A stretch of 64,000 nucleotides of DNA, from positions 5,294,501 through 5,358,500 of the forward strand of contig NZ_CP108568.1 in NCBI RefSeq assembly GCF_036010485.1. The letters run 5' to 3'. Numbering within the stretch: the stretch's first letter is position 1; the number at the start of each line of letters is the position of its first letter. Position numbers and translations under genes: made by a program. Shown here in pieces: positions 26,501 to 35,171 of this stretch. This DNA comes from Streptomyces sp. NBC_01198 (GTDB taxonomy: Bacteria > Actinomycetota > Actinomycetes > Streptomycetales > Streptomycetaceae). The notes below the pieces were generated by a model. That model worked only from the letters and a program-made list of their open reading frames with translations, ran no database searches and was not told where the DNA came from.

Positions 26501-26750
26501 GGGCCCGACGTTACGGCGTCGCGCCGCCCCGGAGTGTGCCACTCGGCAGCGGAAATCCTGGGCCAATCCCGTGTGCGCGACGTCCGCCGCGTCCGCCGCG
26601 TCTCCGGGACGCGCGCCACGCGAGCGGGCCTCGTGCGCGACAATCCGAGGGCGCGCGAGACGCCGCGGACCTCACCGGGCAGTCGCCCGGGGCCGCCGGG
26701 TCGCGCCCCTCGGAGGTGTTCGTGATGGCCCGACGACGCGAGGCGGTGCG

Positions 26751-27314
26751 GTGACGACGGCGGTGCGTGGCGTGCTGGGAGTCGTGGCGTCGGCTGCCGG
26801 GGGAGTGGAGTCCCTGCGCACGGGACTGGTGGAACCCGCGCTGGCACGCGGCTGGCGGGTGGCTGTCACGCTGACCCCGACCGCGGGAGCCTGGCTCCGG
26901 CGGATCGGCGAGGTCGAGCGCCTGGCGGAGGTGACGGGCCTGCCCGTACGGGACGCCCCCCGTTTCCCCGACGAGGCCCGGCCGCATCCGCAGGCCGACT
27001 GCTACGTGGTGGCCCCCGCGTCCGCGAACACGGTGGCGAAGCTCGCTGCCGGAATCGCAGACAACCAGGCGCTGACGCAGGTGTGCGAGGCGCTGGGCAT
27101 GCCCGGGGTGCCGGTCGTCGTCTTCCCCCGGGTGAACTCGGCCCACACCCGCCATCCGGCGTGGGAGCGCCACCTGGCCGCCCTGCGGGCGGCGGACGCC
27201 CGCCTCATCCACGGGCCGCAGGTGTGGCCGCTCCACGAGCCCCGGGCGGACCCGCCGGGACGCGAGCTGCCCTGGGCAGCCGTCCTGGACGCGGCCGAAC
27301 CGCCCGCGAACTGA
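26751..27314 (+). CDS. Flavoprotein of the phosphopantothenoylcysteine decarboxylase-like family
   Basis: The 187-residue protein has a Rossmann start (GVLGVVASAAGGVESLRTGLVEPAL) and the HFCD-type flavin motif YVVAPASANTVAKLAAGIADNQALTQVCEALG. This family oxidatively decarboxylates peptidyl or pantothenoyl cysteine with FMN. It is shorter than the bifunctional CoaBC and has no synthetase domain, so it is a stand-alone flavoprotein. GTG 26751 with GAGG 7 bases upstream is chosen. The substrate is unknown. Confidence 0.85.
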   Translation: MTTAVRGVLGVVASAAGGVESLRTGLVEPALARGWRVAVTLTPTAGAWLRRIGEVERLAEVTGLPVRDAPRFPDEARPHPQADCYVVAPASANTVAKLAAGIADNQALTQVCEALGMPGVPVVVFPRVNSAHTRHPAWERHLAALRAADARLIHGPQVWPLHEPRADPPGRELPWAAVLDAAEPPAN

Positions 27315-27463
27315 CGGCCCGCCAACCTCCCCCGTGGCCGGTGCGCGACCACGGCACCGAGCGCCGGTGGAGCGAGCGCGCTGTCGCGAGGGCTGGGCCC
27401 GGCAGGAGCCCCTGCTCATGCTCCCGGCCCGGACCGCCGCCTGTCCAGGCGGCGGGCAGGCAA

Positions 27464-27538
27464 TGGAGGCCGTGACCGGAATCGAACCGGCGTAACTCGC
27501 TTTGCAGGCGAGTCCCTCAACCACTCGGGCACACGGCC
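27464..27538 (-). tRNA. tRNA-Cys (anticodon GCA)
   Basis: Read on the minus strand, the acceptor GGCCGTG (27538-27532) pairs with CACGGCC, the anticodon loop is CTGCAAA in a 5-bp stem CTCGC/GCGAG, and the T loop is TTCGATT. The discriminator is U73, as in all tRNA-Cys, and CCA is encoded (27464-27466). Confidence 0.96.
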
Positions 27539-27721
27539 GTGTCGTGCGTTCTGCTTCGACAATGGCGGGTCGGGGTGGTCCGGGTCAACGGCGCGCGGGC
27601 GGACGCCACGGGACTGCCATGCGCCGTTTACAAACCGGCCGGTGGGCGTAGGACGGATGGCGGAGGCCGGTACGGTCTCGCGGCAGGGGTGAAATGCCGT
27701 ATTGCCCCTTACGCTGGGCCG

Positions 27722-29167
27722 GTGACTGTTGCAGAGGAACGCGCCGCCGGGCAGCTGATACCCGAGGAGGGAACGGGCGGCATCCTGGGGCGGGAGTACC
27801 GGGCGCTGACGCTCGGGGTGGTCTCGGTGGTGCTGCTGGTGGCCTTCGAGGCCACCGCGGTGAGCACCGCGATGCCGATCGCGGCGCGCGACCTGCACGG
27901 CCTCGGGCTGTACGCGTTCGGCTTCTCCGGCTACTTCACCACCTCGCTGCTCGCGATGGTGATAAGCGGCCAGTGGAGCGACCGCAGCGGGCCGCTGGCG
28001 CCGCTGACCGCCGGGATCGCGGCCTTCGCCGCCGGGCTCGTGGTGAGCGGGACGGCCGGCACGATGACCACGTTCGTGCTGGGGCGGGCCGTCCAGGGCT
28101 TCGGCGGCGGGCTGGTCATCGTCGCGCTGTACGTGGTGGTGGGGCTGGCGTATCCGGTACGGCTGCGGCCGTCGGTGATGGCGTCGTTCTCGGCGTCCTG
28201 GGTGGTGCCGTCCATCGTCGGGCCGCTGGTGTCGGGGACGGTGACCGAGCAACTGGGGTGGCGCTGGGTCTTCCTGGCCATCCCGGTGCTCGTGGTGCTG
28301 CCGCTCGCGGTGATGCTGCCCGCGCTGCGGCGCACGGTCGCCGCCCCCGGGCACGACGTGGGGCCGCGGCCAGGGATGGACGGGCGGCGGATCTGGCTCG
28401 CGGTGGCGCTCGCCGCGGGCGCGGTGCTGCTGCAGTACGCGGGCCAGGACCTGCGCCTGCTCTCCGTGCTGCCCGCGCTGGCCGGCGCCGCGCTGCTCGT
28501 ACCGGCCGCGCGCCGGCTGCTGCCGCCCGGCACGTTCCTGGCGGCCCGCGGGCTGCCCACGGTGGTGCTGATGCGCGGCCTGGCGGCCGGCACCTTCGCC
28601 GCCGCCGAGACCTTCATCCCGCTGATGCTGGTCACCCAGCGCGGGCTGTCAGCGACGATGGCCGGCCTGTCGCTGGCCGGCGGCGGCCTGACCTGGGCGC
28701 TGGGCTCGTACCTGCAGGCCAGGCCGCGCTTCCAGCCGGCCCGCGAGCGGCTGGTGCAGATCGGCATGGTCCTGACCGCCGCGGCGATCGCGGCGGTGCC
28801 GCTGACGCTGGACCACGCGGTGCCGGTGTGGATCGTCGCGGCCGCGTGGTGCCTGGCGGGGATGGGGATGGGGATGGCGATCTCCACGCTGACGGTGCTG
28901 ATGATGGGGATGTCCGCGCCCCGGGACGCGGGGACGAACTCGGCGGCCCTCCAGGTCAGCGACGCGCTGGCGAACGTGGTGCTGGTCGCCGCCGCCGGCA
29001 CGGTCTTCGCGGCCCTCGGCGGCGGGTCCCTCGCACCGTCCGCCACCTCCGCCGCCACCGTCCCGGCCCACCCCGCGGCTTTCGCCGCCGTCTTCCTCCC
29101 GGCGGCCGCCCTCGCCCTGGCGGCCGCCGCCGTCGCCCTCCGCCTCCGCCCCACCCCGGCGACGTAG
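27722..29167 (+). CDS. MFS transporter, multidrug-efflux type (DHA2-like)
   Basis: The 481-residue protein has about 13-14 hydrophobic segments. Motif A is SGQWSDRSG and motif C-like glycines occur in SIVGPLVSGTVTEQLGWRWVFLAIP, which mark drug:H+ antiporters. The Phe/Glu-containing FEATAVSTAMPIAARDL in helix 1 resembles the D1-type motif of 14-helix pumps. It starts at GTG 27722, 183 bases after the tRNA-Cys gene. No regulator of the TetR or MarR type is next to it, so the substrate cannot be guessed. Confidence 0.85.
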   Translation: MTVAEERAAGQLIPEEGTGGILGREYRALTLGVVSVVLLVAFEATAVSTAMPIAARDLHGLGLYAFGFSGYFTTSLLAMVISGQWSDRSGPLAPLTAGIAAFAAGLVVSGTAGTMTTFVLGRAVQGFGGGLVIVALYVVVGLAYPVRLRPSVMASFSASWVVPSIVGPLVSGTVTEQLGWRWVFLAIPVLVVLPLAVMLPALRRTVAAPGHDVGPRPGMDGRRIWLAVALAAGAVLLQYAGQDLRLLSVLPALAGAALLVPAARRLLPPGTFLAARGLPTVVLMRGLAAGTFAAAETFIPLMLVTQRGLSATMAGLSLAGGGLTWALGSYLQARPRFQPARERLVQIGMVLTAAAIAAVPLTLDHAVPVWIVAAAWCLAGMGMGMAISTLTVLMMGMSAPRDAGTNSAALQVSDALANVVLVAAAGTVFAALGGGSLAPSATSAATVPAHPAAFAAVFLPAAALALAAAAVALRLRPTPAT

Positions 29168-29460
29168 GGTCAGCGGTTCCTGCGGGCCAGGACGATGCCG
29201 ACCAGGCCGGGGTGTGAGCGCGGGCGCGCCCGCGGGTCACGAAGGGAGGCGCCGGGCCGGTCCGCGGTGCCGTGCCGCCGCCCGCCGGCGGGTCGCCCGC
29301 CGCGGCGGAGCGGCGCCGGGTGTGATGTCGGTCGCACCGCGGAAGGGGCGGACGCCGACGGCGGGGCGCGGGCCGCGGGCCGGTTAGGCTGGGGCGGTTT
29401 TCGTACGGGCCGTGCCACCGGGACCGGGGGCGGCCGCCGCCCTACCCTCACCCGGAGACC
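29168..29460. other. Gene-free interval
   Basis: This interval separates the MFS gene from the helicase gene. I see no coding signal. The sequence CCGCCGGCGGGTCGCCCGCCGCGGCGG (quoted in part; near 29280-29310) is rich in short inverted repeats that may end transcription of the MFS gene. Confidence 0.4.
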
Positions 29461-31248
29461 GTGACTACCACCGCCTCGCACCCCCATCACCTGTCTCCCG
29501 CCTTCCCCGGCCGTGCGCCGTGGGGAACGGCGAACAAGCTGCGGGCCTGGCAGCAGGGGGCCATCGACGCCTATGTCGCGCGGCAGCCGCGCGACTTCCT
29601 GGCGGTGGCGACCCCCGGCGCGGGAAAGACGACGTTCGCGCTCTCGCTCGCGTCGTATCTGCTGCACAACCACCTGGTCCAGCAGATCACCGTCGTCGCG
29701 CCGACCGAGCACCTGAAGACGCAGTGGGCGGACGCGGCGGCGCGGATAGGGATCAAGCTGGACCCGCAGTACAGCGCGGGTCCGGTGGGACGCGAATACC
29801 ACGGCGTCGCGGTGACGTACGCGGGCGTCGGCGTGCGGCCGATGCTGCACCGCAACCGGTGCGAGCAGCGCAAGACGCTGGTGATCCTGGACGAGATCCA
29901 CCACGCGGGCGACAGCAAGTCCTGGGGCGAGGCGTGCCTTGAGGCCTTCGACCCGGCCGCCAGGCGGCTCGCGCTGACCGGGACGCCGTTCAGGTCGGAC
30001 ACCAACCCGATCCCGTTCGTGGCCTACGAGGAGGGCAACGACGGCATCCGGCGCAGCTCGGCCGACTACACCTATGGCTACGGCAACGCCCTGGCCGACG
30101 GTGTCGTGCGGCCGGTGATCTTCCTGTCCTACAGCGGCAACATGCGCTGGCGCACCAAGGCGGGCGACGAGATCGCGGCCCGGCTCGGCGAGCCGATGAC
30201 CAAGGACGCCACCGGGCAGGCCTGGCGGACCGCGCTGTCGCCGACCGGCGACTGGATCCCCAACGTGCTCAGGTCCGCCGACCAGCGGCTGACCGAGGTG
30301 CGCAAGGGCATCCCGGACGCCGGCGGCCTGGTCATCGCCACCGACCAGGACTCGGCCCGCGCGTATGCCAAGCTGCTGAAGGAGCTGACCGGGCACAAGC
30401 CGACCGTGGTGCTGTCCGACGACACCGGCGCCTCCAAGCGCATCGAGAAGTTCAGCACTTCCGAGGACCGCTGGATGGTCGCGGTGCGGATGGTCTCCGA
30501 GGGCGTGGACGTGCCGCGCCTCGCGGTCGGGGTGTACGCCACCACGATCTCCACGCCGCTGTTCTTCGCGCAGGCGGTGGGCCGTTTCGTACGGTCGCGG
30601 CGGCGCGGCGAGACCGCGTCGGTGTTCGTGCCCACCATCCCGATGCTGCTGGAGTTCGCCAACGAGATGGAGGTCGAGCGCGACCACGTGCTCGACAAGC
30701 CGAAGAAGGCGGGCGAGGAGGACCCGTTCGCCGAGGAGGACCAGCTGCTCGCGGACGCCGAGAAGGCCGAGGACGAGGACACCGAGGACGACCAACTGCC
30801 CTTCGAGGCCCTGGAGTCCGACGCCGTCTTCGACCGGGTCCTCTACGACGGCGCCGAGTTCGGCATGCAGGCGCACCCGGGCAGCGAGGAGGAGCAGGAC
30901 TACCTCGGCATCCCGGGCCTGCTGGAACCGGACCAGGTACAGATACTGCTGCAGCGCCGGCAGGCCCGGCAGATCGCGCACAGCCGCAAGAAGCCGGACG
31001 ACGAGGCCGACCTGCTGGAGCTCCCCGCGGACCGGCGCCCGGTGGTCTCCCACCGCCAACTGCTGGAACTGAGAAAGCAGTTGAACACTCTGGTGGCCGC
31101 GTACAACCATCAGAGCGGCAAGCCGCACGGTGTGATCCACAACGAGCTGCGCCGGGTCTGCGGGGGTCCGCCGAGCGCCGAGGCGACCGCCGGGCAGCTC
31201 GGCGAACGGATCAAGAAGGTGCAGGAGTGGGCCACCCGAATGCGATGA
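29461..31248 (+). CDS. Superfamily 2 DEAD/DEAH-type helicase
   Basis: The 595-residue protein has motif I TPGAGKTTFALS (K56), motif II LDEIHH (D144-H148), motif III ALTGTPFRSD and motif VI AQAVGRFVRSRRRGE. The order matches SF2 helicases related to type I/III restriction and XPB-like proteins. A highly acidic insert (about 415-450, EEDPFAEEDQLLADAEKAEDEDTED) precedes a C-terminal Gln/Arg-rich helical region. It starts at GTG 29461. It may act in DNA repair or RNA remodelling. No restriction partner is adjacent. Confidence 0.88.
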   Translation: MTTTASHPHHLSPAFPGRAPWGTANKLRAWQQGAIDAYVARQPRDFLAVATPGAGKTTFALSLASYLLHNHLVQQITVVAPTEHLKTQWADAAARIGIKLDPQYSAGPVGREYHGVAVTYAGVGVRPMLHRNRCEQRKTLVILDEIHHAGDSKSWGEACLEAFDPAARRLALTGTPFRSDTNPIPFVAYEEGNDGIRRSSADYTYGYGNALADGVVRPVIFLSYSGNMRWRTKAGDEIAARLGEPMTKDATGQAWRTALSPTGDWIPNVLRSADQRLTEVRKGIPDAGGLVIATDQDSARAYAKLLKELTGHKPTVVLSDDTGASKRIEKFSTSEDRWMVAVRMVSEGVDVPRLAVGVYATTISTPLFFAQAVGRFVRSRRRGETASVFVPTIPMLLEFANEMEVERDHVLDKPKKAGEEDPFAEEDQLLADAEKAEDEDTEDDQLPFEALESDAVFDRVLYDGAEFGMQAHPGSEEEQDYLGIPGLLEPDQVQILLQRRQARQIAHSRKKPDDEADLLELPADRRPVVSHRQLLELRKQLNTLVAAYNHQSGKPHGVIHNELRRVCGGPPSAEATAGQLGERIKKVQEWATRMR

Positions 31249-31492
31249 TTTCCGCGGTGTTACCCGGATATGACAAGCGACGAGCCGTCATCTCGGTGCC
31301 CGGATTGTGGACGGCCTCTTCCGCTGAGCGGTACAACCTCGCTACCGTGCCGATCACGCACGCGCCGTGGCAGAGCCGCCGCGGAGCGCAGCCGGTAAGC
31401 CGACAACCGGCGGCCTCTCCGCGCACTGCCGCGGGACCGGCGGTGCGTCGTCTTCGTGACAAGCGCCGCCGATTCTATGAGGAGGGGGCGTC

Positions 31493-32287
31493 GTGACCGC
31501 GGAGACGTCTCAGACACTGGATCGGGGCCTGCGGGTCCTGAAACTGCTCGCCGACACCGATCACGGCCTGACCGTGACCGAGCTGGCGGCCAAACTCGGG
31601 GTGAACCGGACGGTGGTCTACCGGCTGCTCGCCACCCTGGAACAGCACTCGCTGGTGCGCCGCGACCTCGGCGGCCGTGCCCGGGTCGGGCTCGGCGTGC
31701 TCGGCCTGGCCCACCAGGTCCACCCGCTGCTGCGCGAGGCGGCGCTGCCCGCACTGCGCTCGCTCGCCGAGGACATCGGGGCGACCGCCCACCTGACCCT
31801 GGTCGACGGCAGCGAGGCGCTGGCCGTCGCCGTGGTCGAACCGACCTGGACCGACTACCACGTCGCCTACCGCACCGGCTTCCGCCACCCGCTGGACCGG
31901 GGCGCGGCGGGCCGGGCGATCCTCGCCGGCCGCGGCATGCAGCCGACGCCCGACGGGAGCCGCTGGGAGCGCTTCGCGGACGCCCACGACGGCCAGGACG
32001 ACCTGGAGGGCCGCGAGAGCGGCCAGGACCCGCTGGACGAGGACGGCGGCGCGATGGTGCGGATCGGCAGCGCCTCGGTCGCCACCAGCCTGGCCACCGA
32101 CCAGGTCCGCTACGTCCTGACCCACGGCGAGCTTGAGGCGGGCGCGAGCGGCGCCGCCGCCCCGCTGCTCGGGGTGCCGGGGGTGGAGGGCAGCGTCGGC
32201 GTGGTGATGCTCTCCGAGGCGGTACCGGAACGGGTCGGTCCGCGGGTGGTGGAGGCGGCGACGGAGGTGTCGGACGCACTGCGCTGA
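31493..32287 (+). CDS. IclR family transcriptional regulator
   Basis: This 264-residue protein has an N-terminal winged helix (LDRGLRVLKLLADTDHGLTVTELAAKLGVNRTVVYRLLATLEQHSLV) and a C-terminal GAF-like effector domain of IclR type (GFRHPLDRGAAGRAILAG). The start is GTG 31493 behind GGAGGGGG. Targets often lie nearby; the candidates are the helicase and the S16 protease. The 244-base gap upstream has no gene and is probably its promoter region. Confidence 0.9.
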   Translation: MTAETSQTLDRGLRVLKLLADTDHGLTVTELAAKLGVNRTVVYRLLATLEQHSLVRRDLGGRARVGLGVLGLAHQVHPLLREAALPALRSLAEDIGATAHLTLVDGSEALAVAVVEPTWTDYHVAYRTGFRHPLDRGAAGRAILAGRGMQPTPDGSRWERFADAHDGQDDLEGRESGQDPLDEDGGAMVRIGSASVATSLATDQVRYVLTHGELEAGASGAAAPLLGVPGVEGSVGVVMLSEAVPERVGPRVVEAATEVSDALR

Positions 32288-32345
32288 CCGGGTGAACCAA
32301 CCCGCGGTTTCTGGGCGGGGTCGGCGGTGAATTAAGGTCGGGCGC

Positions 32346-33134
32346 ATGCCTACGCTCTCCCGCCGGTCCCTGGCCCTCGCCGTGTGCGCGGCGGTCGTGG
32401 CCGCACTGCTGGCCGTGGCCGCCTTCGCGCCGCTGCCGGTGTCCATCGTGCAGCCCGGGCTGACCGCGGACGTGCTGGGCAGCAACGGAGGCACCCAGGT
32501 CATCACGGTCAGCGGGACGCCGGTACGCGCCACCAGCGGGCAGCTGCGGCTGGTCACCATCGCGGCGACCTCGCCGGACACCCCGGTGCACTTCGTCGAC
32601 GTGGCGAGGTCCTGGTTCGACACCAGCAGGGCCGCGATGCCGCGCGACTCGGTCTACCCCAGCGGCGGCTCGGTCAAGGCCATCGAGAAGGCCAACCTCA
32701 AGGAGATGACCGACTCGCAGGAGGCGGCCACCACCGCCGCGCTCGGCCACCTCCACCTGTCGCCGTCCGCGGTGAAGGTGAACCTGCGGCTCGCCGACGT
32801 CGGCGGCCCCAGCGCCGGGCTGCTGTTCACCCTCGGCATCATCGACAAGATCGACGGTGACGGCCACGGCGGCGACCTCACCGGCGGCCGCAGCATCGCC
32901 GGCACCGGCACCATCGACGCGGCGGGCAAGGTCGGCGCGGTCGGCGGCGTACCGCTCAAGGAGCTGGCCGCCCGCAAGGACGGCGCCACCGTCTTCCTGG
33001 TGCCGCGCGCCGAGTGCTCCGACGCCACCGCCCAGCTCCCCGGCGGCCTGCGGCTCATCCCCGTCGACACCCTCGACGGCGCCCTGGCGGCCCTGTCCGC
33101 ACTGGACGCGGGCAAGCAGACGCCGGCCTGCTGA
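32346..33134 (+). CDS. Lon-like (S16) membrane-anchored serine protease
   Basis: The 262-residue protein has one N-terminal hydrophobic segment (about 8-30) followed by the S16 catalytic domain without an ATPase. The Ser-Lys dyad is S156 in VGGPSAGLLFTLG and K205 in GGVPLKELAARKDGA. ITGTGTIDAAGKVGAVGG-like sequence (GRSIAGTGTIDAAGKVG) is also typical. The PDZ domain found in the longer YlbL-type proteins is not evident. It likely works outside the membrane on an unknown substrate. Confidence 0.88.
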   Translation: MPTLSRRSLALAVCAAVVAALLAVAAFAPLPVSIVQPGLTADVLGSNGGTQVITVSGTPVRATSGQLRLVTIAATSPDTPVHFVDVARSWFDTSRAAMPRDSVYPSGGSVKAIEKANLKEMTDSQEAATTAALGHLHLSPSAVKVNLRLADVGGPSAGLLFTLGIIDKIDGDGHGGDLTGGRSIAGTGTIDAAGKVGAVGGVPLKELAARKDGATVFLVPRAECSDATAQLPGGLRLIPVDTLDGALAALSALDAGKQTPAC

Positions 33135-33191
33135 CAGCGGCCCCCCCGCCGGGGCCGGCGGCCGCCACGGGCGGCGGCGCCGGGCCGGCGG

Positions 33192-33674
33192 TCACGCCGG
33201 GGGCCAGGTGTCCCTGGCGGCCTGCTCCACCAGCGGGATGATCCGCAGCGGGACCGGATTCTCCATCACGATCGCGGTCGCCGCGCGCACGATGCCCTCG
33301 AACCCGACCACCTTGTCGATCACCCGCTGCAGGTCCGCGTTCGAGCGGGCCACCAGCCGGCACAGCATGTCGCCCTCGCCGGTCGTGGTGTGCAGCTCCA
33401 GCACCTCGGGCACCGACGCCAGATGCGCGCGGACGTCGACGCCCTGCCCCTGCTTGATCTCCAGCGTCGCGAACGCCGTCACCGGATAGCCCAGCGCCGC
33501 CGGGTCCACCTGCGGGCCGAAACCGCGGATCACCCCGTGTGCCTGCAACCGGTCGAGCCGCGCCTGCACGGTGCCGCGCGCCACCCCCAGCCGGCGCGAC
33601 GCCTCCAGCACGCCTATCCGCGGCTCCCGGTCGAGCAGCGTGATCAGCCGCCCGTCCAGCCTGTCGATGCCCAT
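33192..33674 (-). CDS. Lrp/AsnC family transcriptional regulator
   Basis: The 160-residue protein has an AsnC-type helix-turn-helix (LDGRLITLLDREPRIGVLEASRRLGVARGTVQARLDRLQAHGVI) and a C-terminal RAM ligand-binding domain (TAFATLEIKQG ... LHTTTGEGDMLCRLVARS). It is divergent from hpd; by the usual rule for this family it probably controls hpd and itself in response to an aromatic amino acid or its product. A long-arm inverted repeat in the shared promoter is the candidate site. Confidence 0.93.
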   Translation of the reverse strand: MGIDRLDGRLITLLDREPRIGVLEASRRLGVARGTVQARLDRLQAHGVIRGFGPQVDPAALGYPVTAFATLEIKQGQGVDVRAHLASVPEVLELHTTTGEGDMLCRLVARSNADLQRVIDKVVGFEGIVRAATAIVMENPVPLRIIPLVEQAARDTWPPA

Positions 33675-33701
33675 CCCCGCCCGCCTTTTCCATGGTCATC
33701 C

Positions 33702-33740
33702 TGCACAGATTGACCCGTCGATCGTCACCCGTGCTGTGCA
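33702..33740. promoter_or_regulatory. Inverted repeat in the lrp-hpd divergent promoter
   Basis: TGCACAG (33702-33708) and CTGTGCA (33734-33740) are perfect reverse complements with 25 bases between. They lie 28-66 bases from the two starts. Lrp/AsnC proteins bind such spaced repeats as dimers of dimers. Confidence 0.55.
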
Positions 33741-33800
33741 GTCTGTCCAGCGAGAACCGGAACTGTTGCGCACCCTGGAGGTCGGCGGGACGCTTTTGCC

Positions 33801-34916
33801 ATGACTGAGACCAAGGACGCTTTCCCCGTCAAGGGCATGGACGCGGTGGTCTTCGCGGTGGGCAACGCGAAGCAGGCCGCGCACTACTACTCGACCGCGT
33901 TCGGGATGCGCAAGGTGGCGTACTCGGGACCCGAGAACGGCAACCGCGAGACCGCCTCGTACGTCCTGGAGTCCGGCGGCGCCCGCTTCGTCCTGACATC
34001 CGTCATCAAGCCGGCCACCGAGCACGGCCGCTTCCTCGCCGACCACGTCGCCGCGCACGGCGACGGCGTCATCGACCTGGCCATCGAGGTCCCCGACGCC
34101 CGCACCGCCTACGAGTATGCCGTCGCCCACGGCGCGCAGGGCCTCGCCGAGCCCTACGAACTCAAGGACGAGCACGGCACAGTGGTGCTCGCCGAGATCG
34201 CCACCTACGGCCAGACCCGGCACACCCTGGTCGACCGCAGCGGCTACGACGGCCCCTACCTGCCCGGTTACGACGCGGTGCCGCCGGTCGTCGAACCGCC
34301 GGCCAAGCGCTACTTCCAGGCCGTCGACCACTGCGTCGGCAACGTCGAACTCGGCCGCATGAACGAGTGGGTGACCTTCTACAACCAGGTCATGGGCTTC
34401 ACCAACATGAAGGAATTCGTCGGCGACGACATCGCCACCGAATACTCCGCCCTGATGTCGAAGGTCGTCGCCGACGGGACGCTCAAGGTCAAGTTCCCGC
34501 TCAACGAGCCGGCGGCGGGCAAGAAGAAGTCCCAGATCGACGAGTACCTGGAATTCTACGGAGGCCCCGGCGTCCAGCACATCGCGCTGGCCACCAACGA
34601 CATCGTCGCCTCGGTGCGCGCGATGCGGGCCGCCGGCGTCGAATTCCTCGACACCCCCGAGTCGTACTACGACACCCTCGGCGAGTGGGTCGGCGACACG
34701 AGGGTGCCGCTGGCCGAGCTGCGCGAGCTGAAGATCCTGGCGGATCGGGACGAGGACGGGTATCTGCTGCAGATCTTCACCAAGCCGGTGCAGGACCGGC
34801 CGACGGTCTTCTTCGAGATGATCGAGCGGCACGGGTCGATGGGCTTCGGCAAGGGCAACTTCAAGGCGCTCTTCGAGGCGATCGAGCGAGAGCAGGCCCG
34901 TCGCGGCAACCTCTAG
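33801..34916 (+). CDS. hpd: 4-hydroxyphenylpyruvate dioxygenase
   Basis: This 371-residue non-haem iron enzyme converts 4-hydroxyphenylpyruvate to homogentisate in tyrosine catabolism, with a possible link to melanin-like pigment. Its two vicinal-oxygen-chelate domains carry the three iron ligands H177 (AVDHCVGN), H260 (GVQHIALA) and E339 (FFEMIER). The length is typical for actinobacteria. A divergent Lrp/AsnC gene stands upstream with a spaced palindrome between them. Confidence 0.97.
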   Translation: MTETKDAFPVKGMDAVVFAVGNAKQAAHYYSTAFGMRKVAYSGPENGNRETASYVLESGGARFVLTSVIKPATEHGRFLADHVAAHGDGVIDLAIEVPDARTAYEYAVAHGAQGLAEPYELKDEHGTVVLAEIATYGQTRHTLVDRSGYDGPYLPGYDAVPPVVEPPAKRYFQAVDHCVGNVELGRMNEWVTFYNQVMGFTNMKEFVGDDIATEYSALMSKVVADGTLKVKFPLNEPAAGKKKSQIDEYLEFYGGPGVQHIALATNDIVASVRAMRAAGVEFLDTPESYYDTLGEWVGDTRVPLAELRELKILADRDEDGYLLQIFTKPVQDRPTVFFEMIERHGSMGFGKGNFKALFEAIEREQARRGNL

Positions 34917-34964
34917 CCGCACCCCGCGGCGGGGGGTACGCCATCCCGCGGGCCGCGGCGGTCG

Positions 34965-35125
34965 GTGGGTTCCCCTTGTGCAAGGGGGTGCCCATCAGGG
35001 GCGCGGGGAACTGCGCGACCAGCCCACCACCGGCCGGTGGTCCGGATCGGACCGATCTGCCCCTTTGGGTCGGTGGCGACCCACGCCCCGGTGGGGGCTG
35101 GTCGCGCCGTTCCCCGCGCACCTGG
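34965..35125. repeat. Dispersed intergenic repeat, copy D, as a long inverted repeat
   Basis: The 255-base gap 34917-35171 holds this element and no gene. Arms 35001-35024 and 35096-35119 are reverse complements at 23 of 24 positions and have the GCGCGGGGAACTGCGCGACC core shared with copies B and C. The 71-base interior is specific to this copy. As RNA it would form a long hairpin after hpd. Confidence 0.8.
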
Positions 35126-35171
35126 GGGGTGCCGACTTACGCCGGGTGGCGCGGAGTGCCATGGTGGGGGG

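Noticed and set aside
26724..26754. Ten-codon ORF (MARRREAVR) before the flavoprotein gene, with a GGAGG at 26712
   Set aside because: The match to a ribosome site is fair, but the frame is too short and lacks any regulatory residue pattern to support a leader peptide.
31227..31496. 89-codon open frame between the helicase and IclR genes
   Set aside because: It has no ribosome site and no family resemblance, and it overlaps the start of the IclR gene. I treat the gap as a promoter region.
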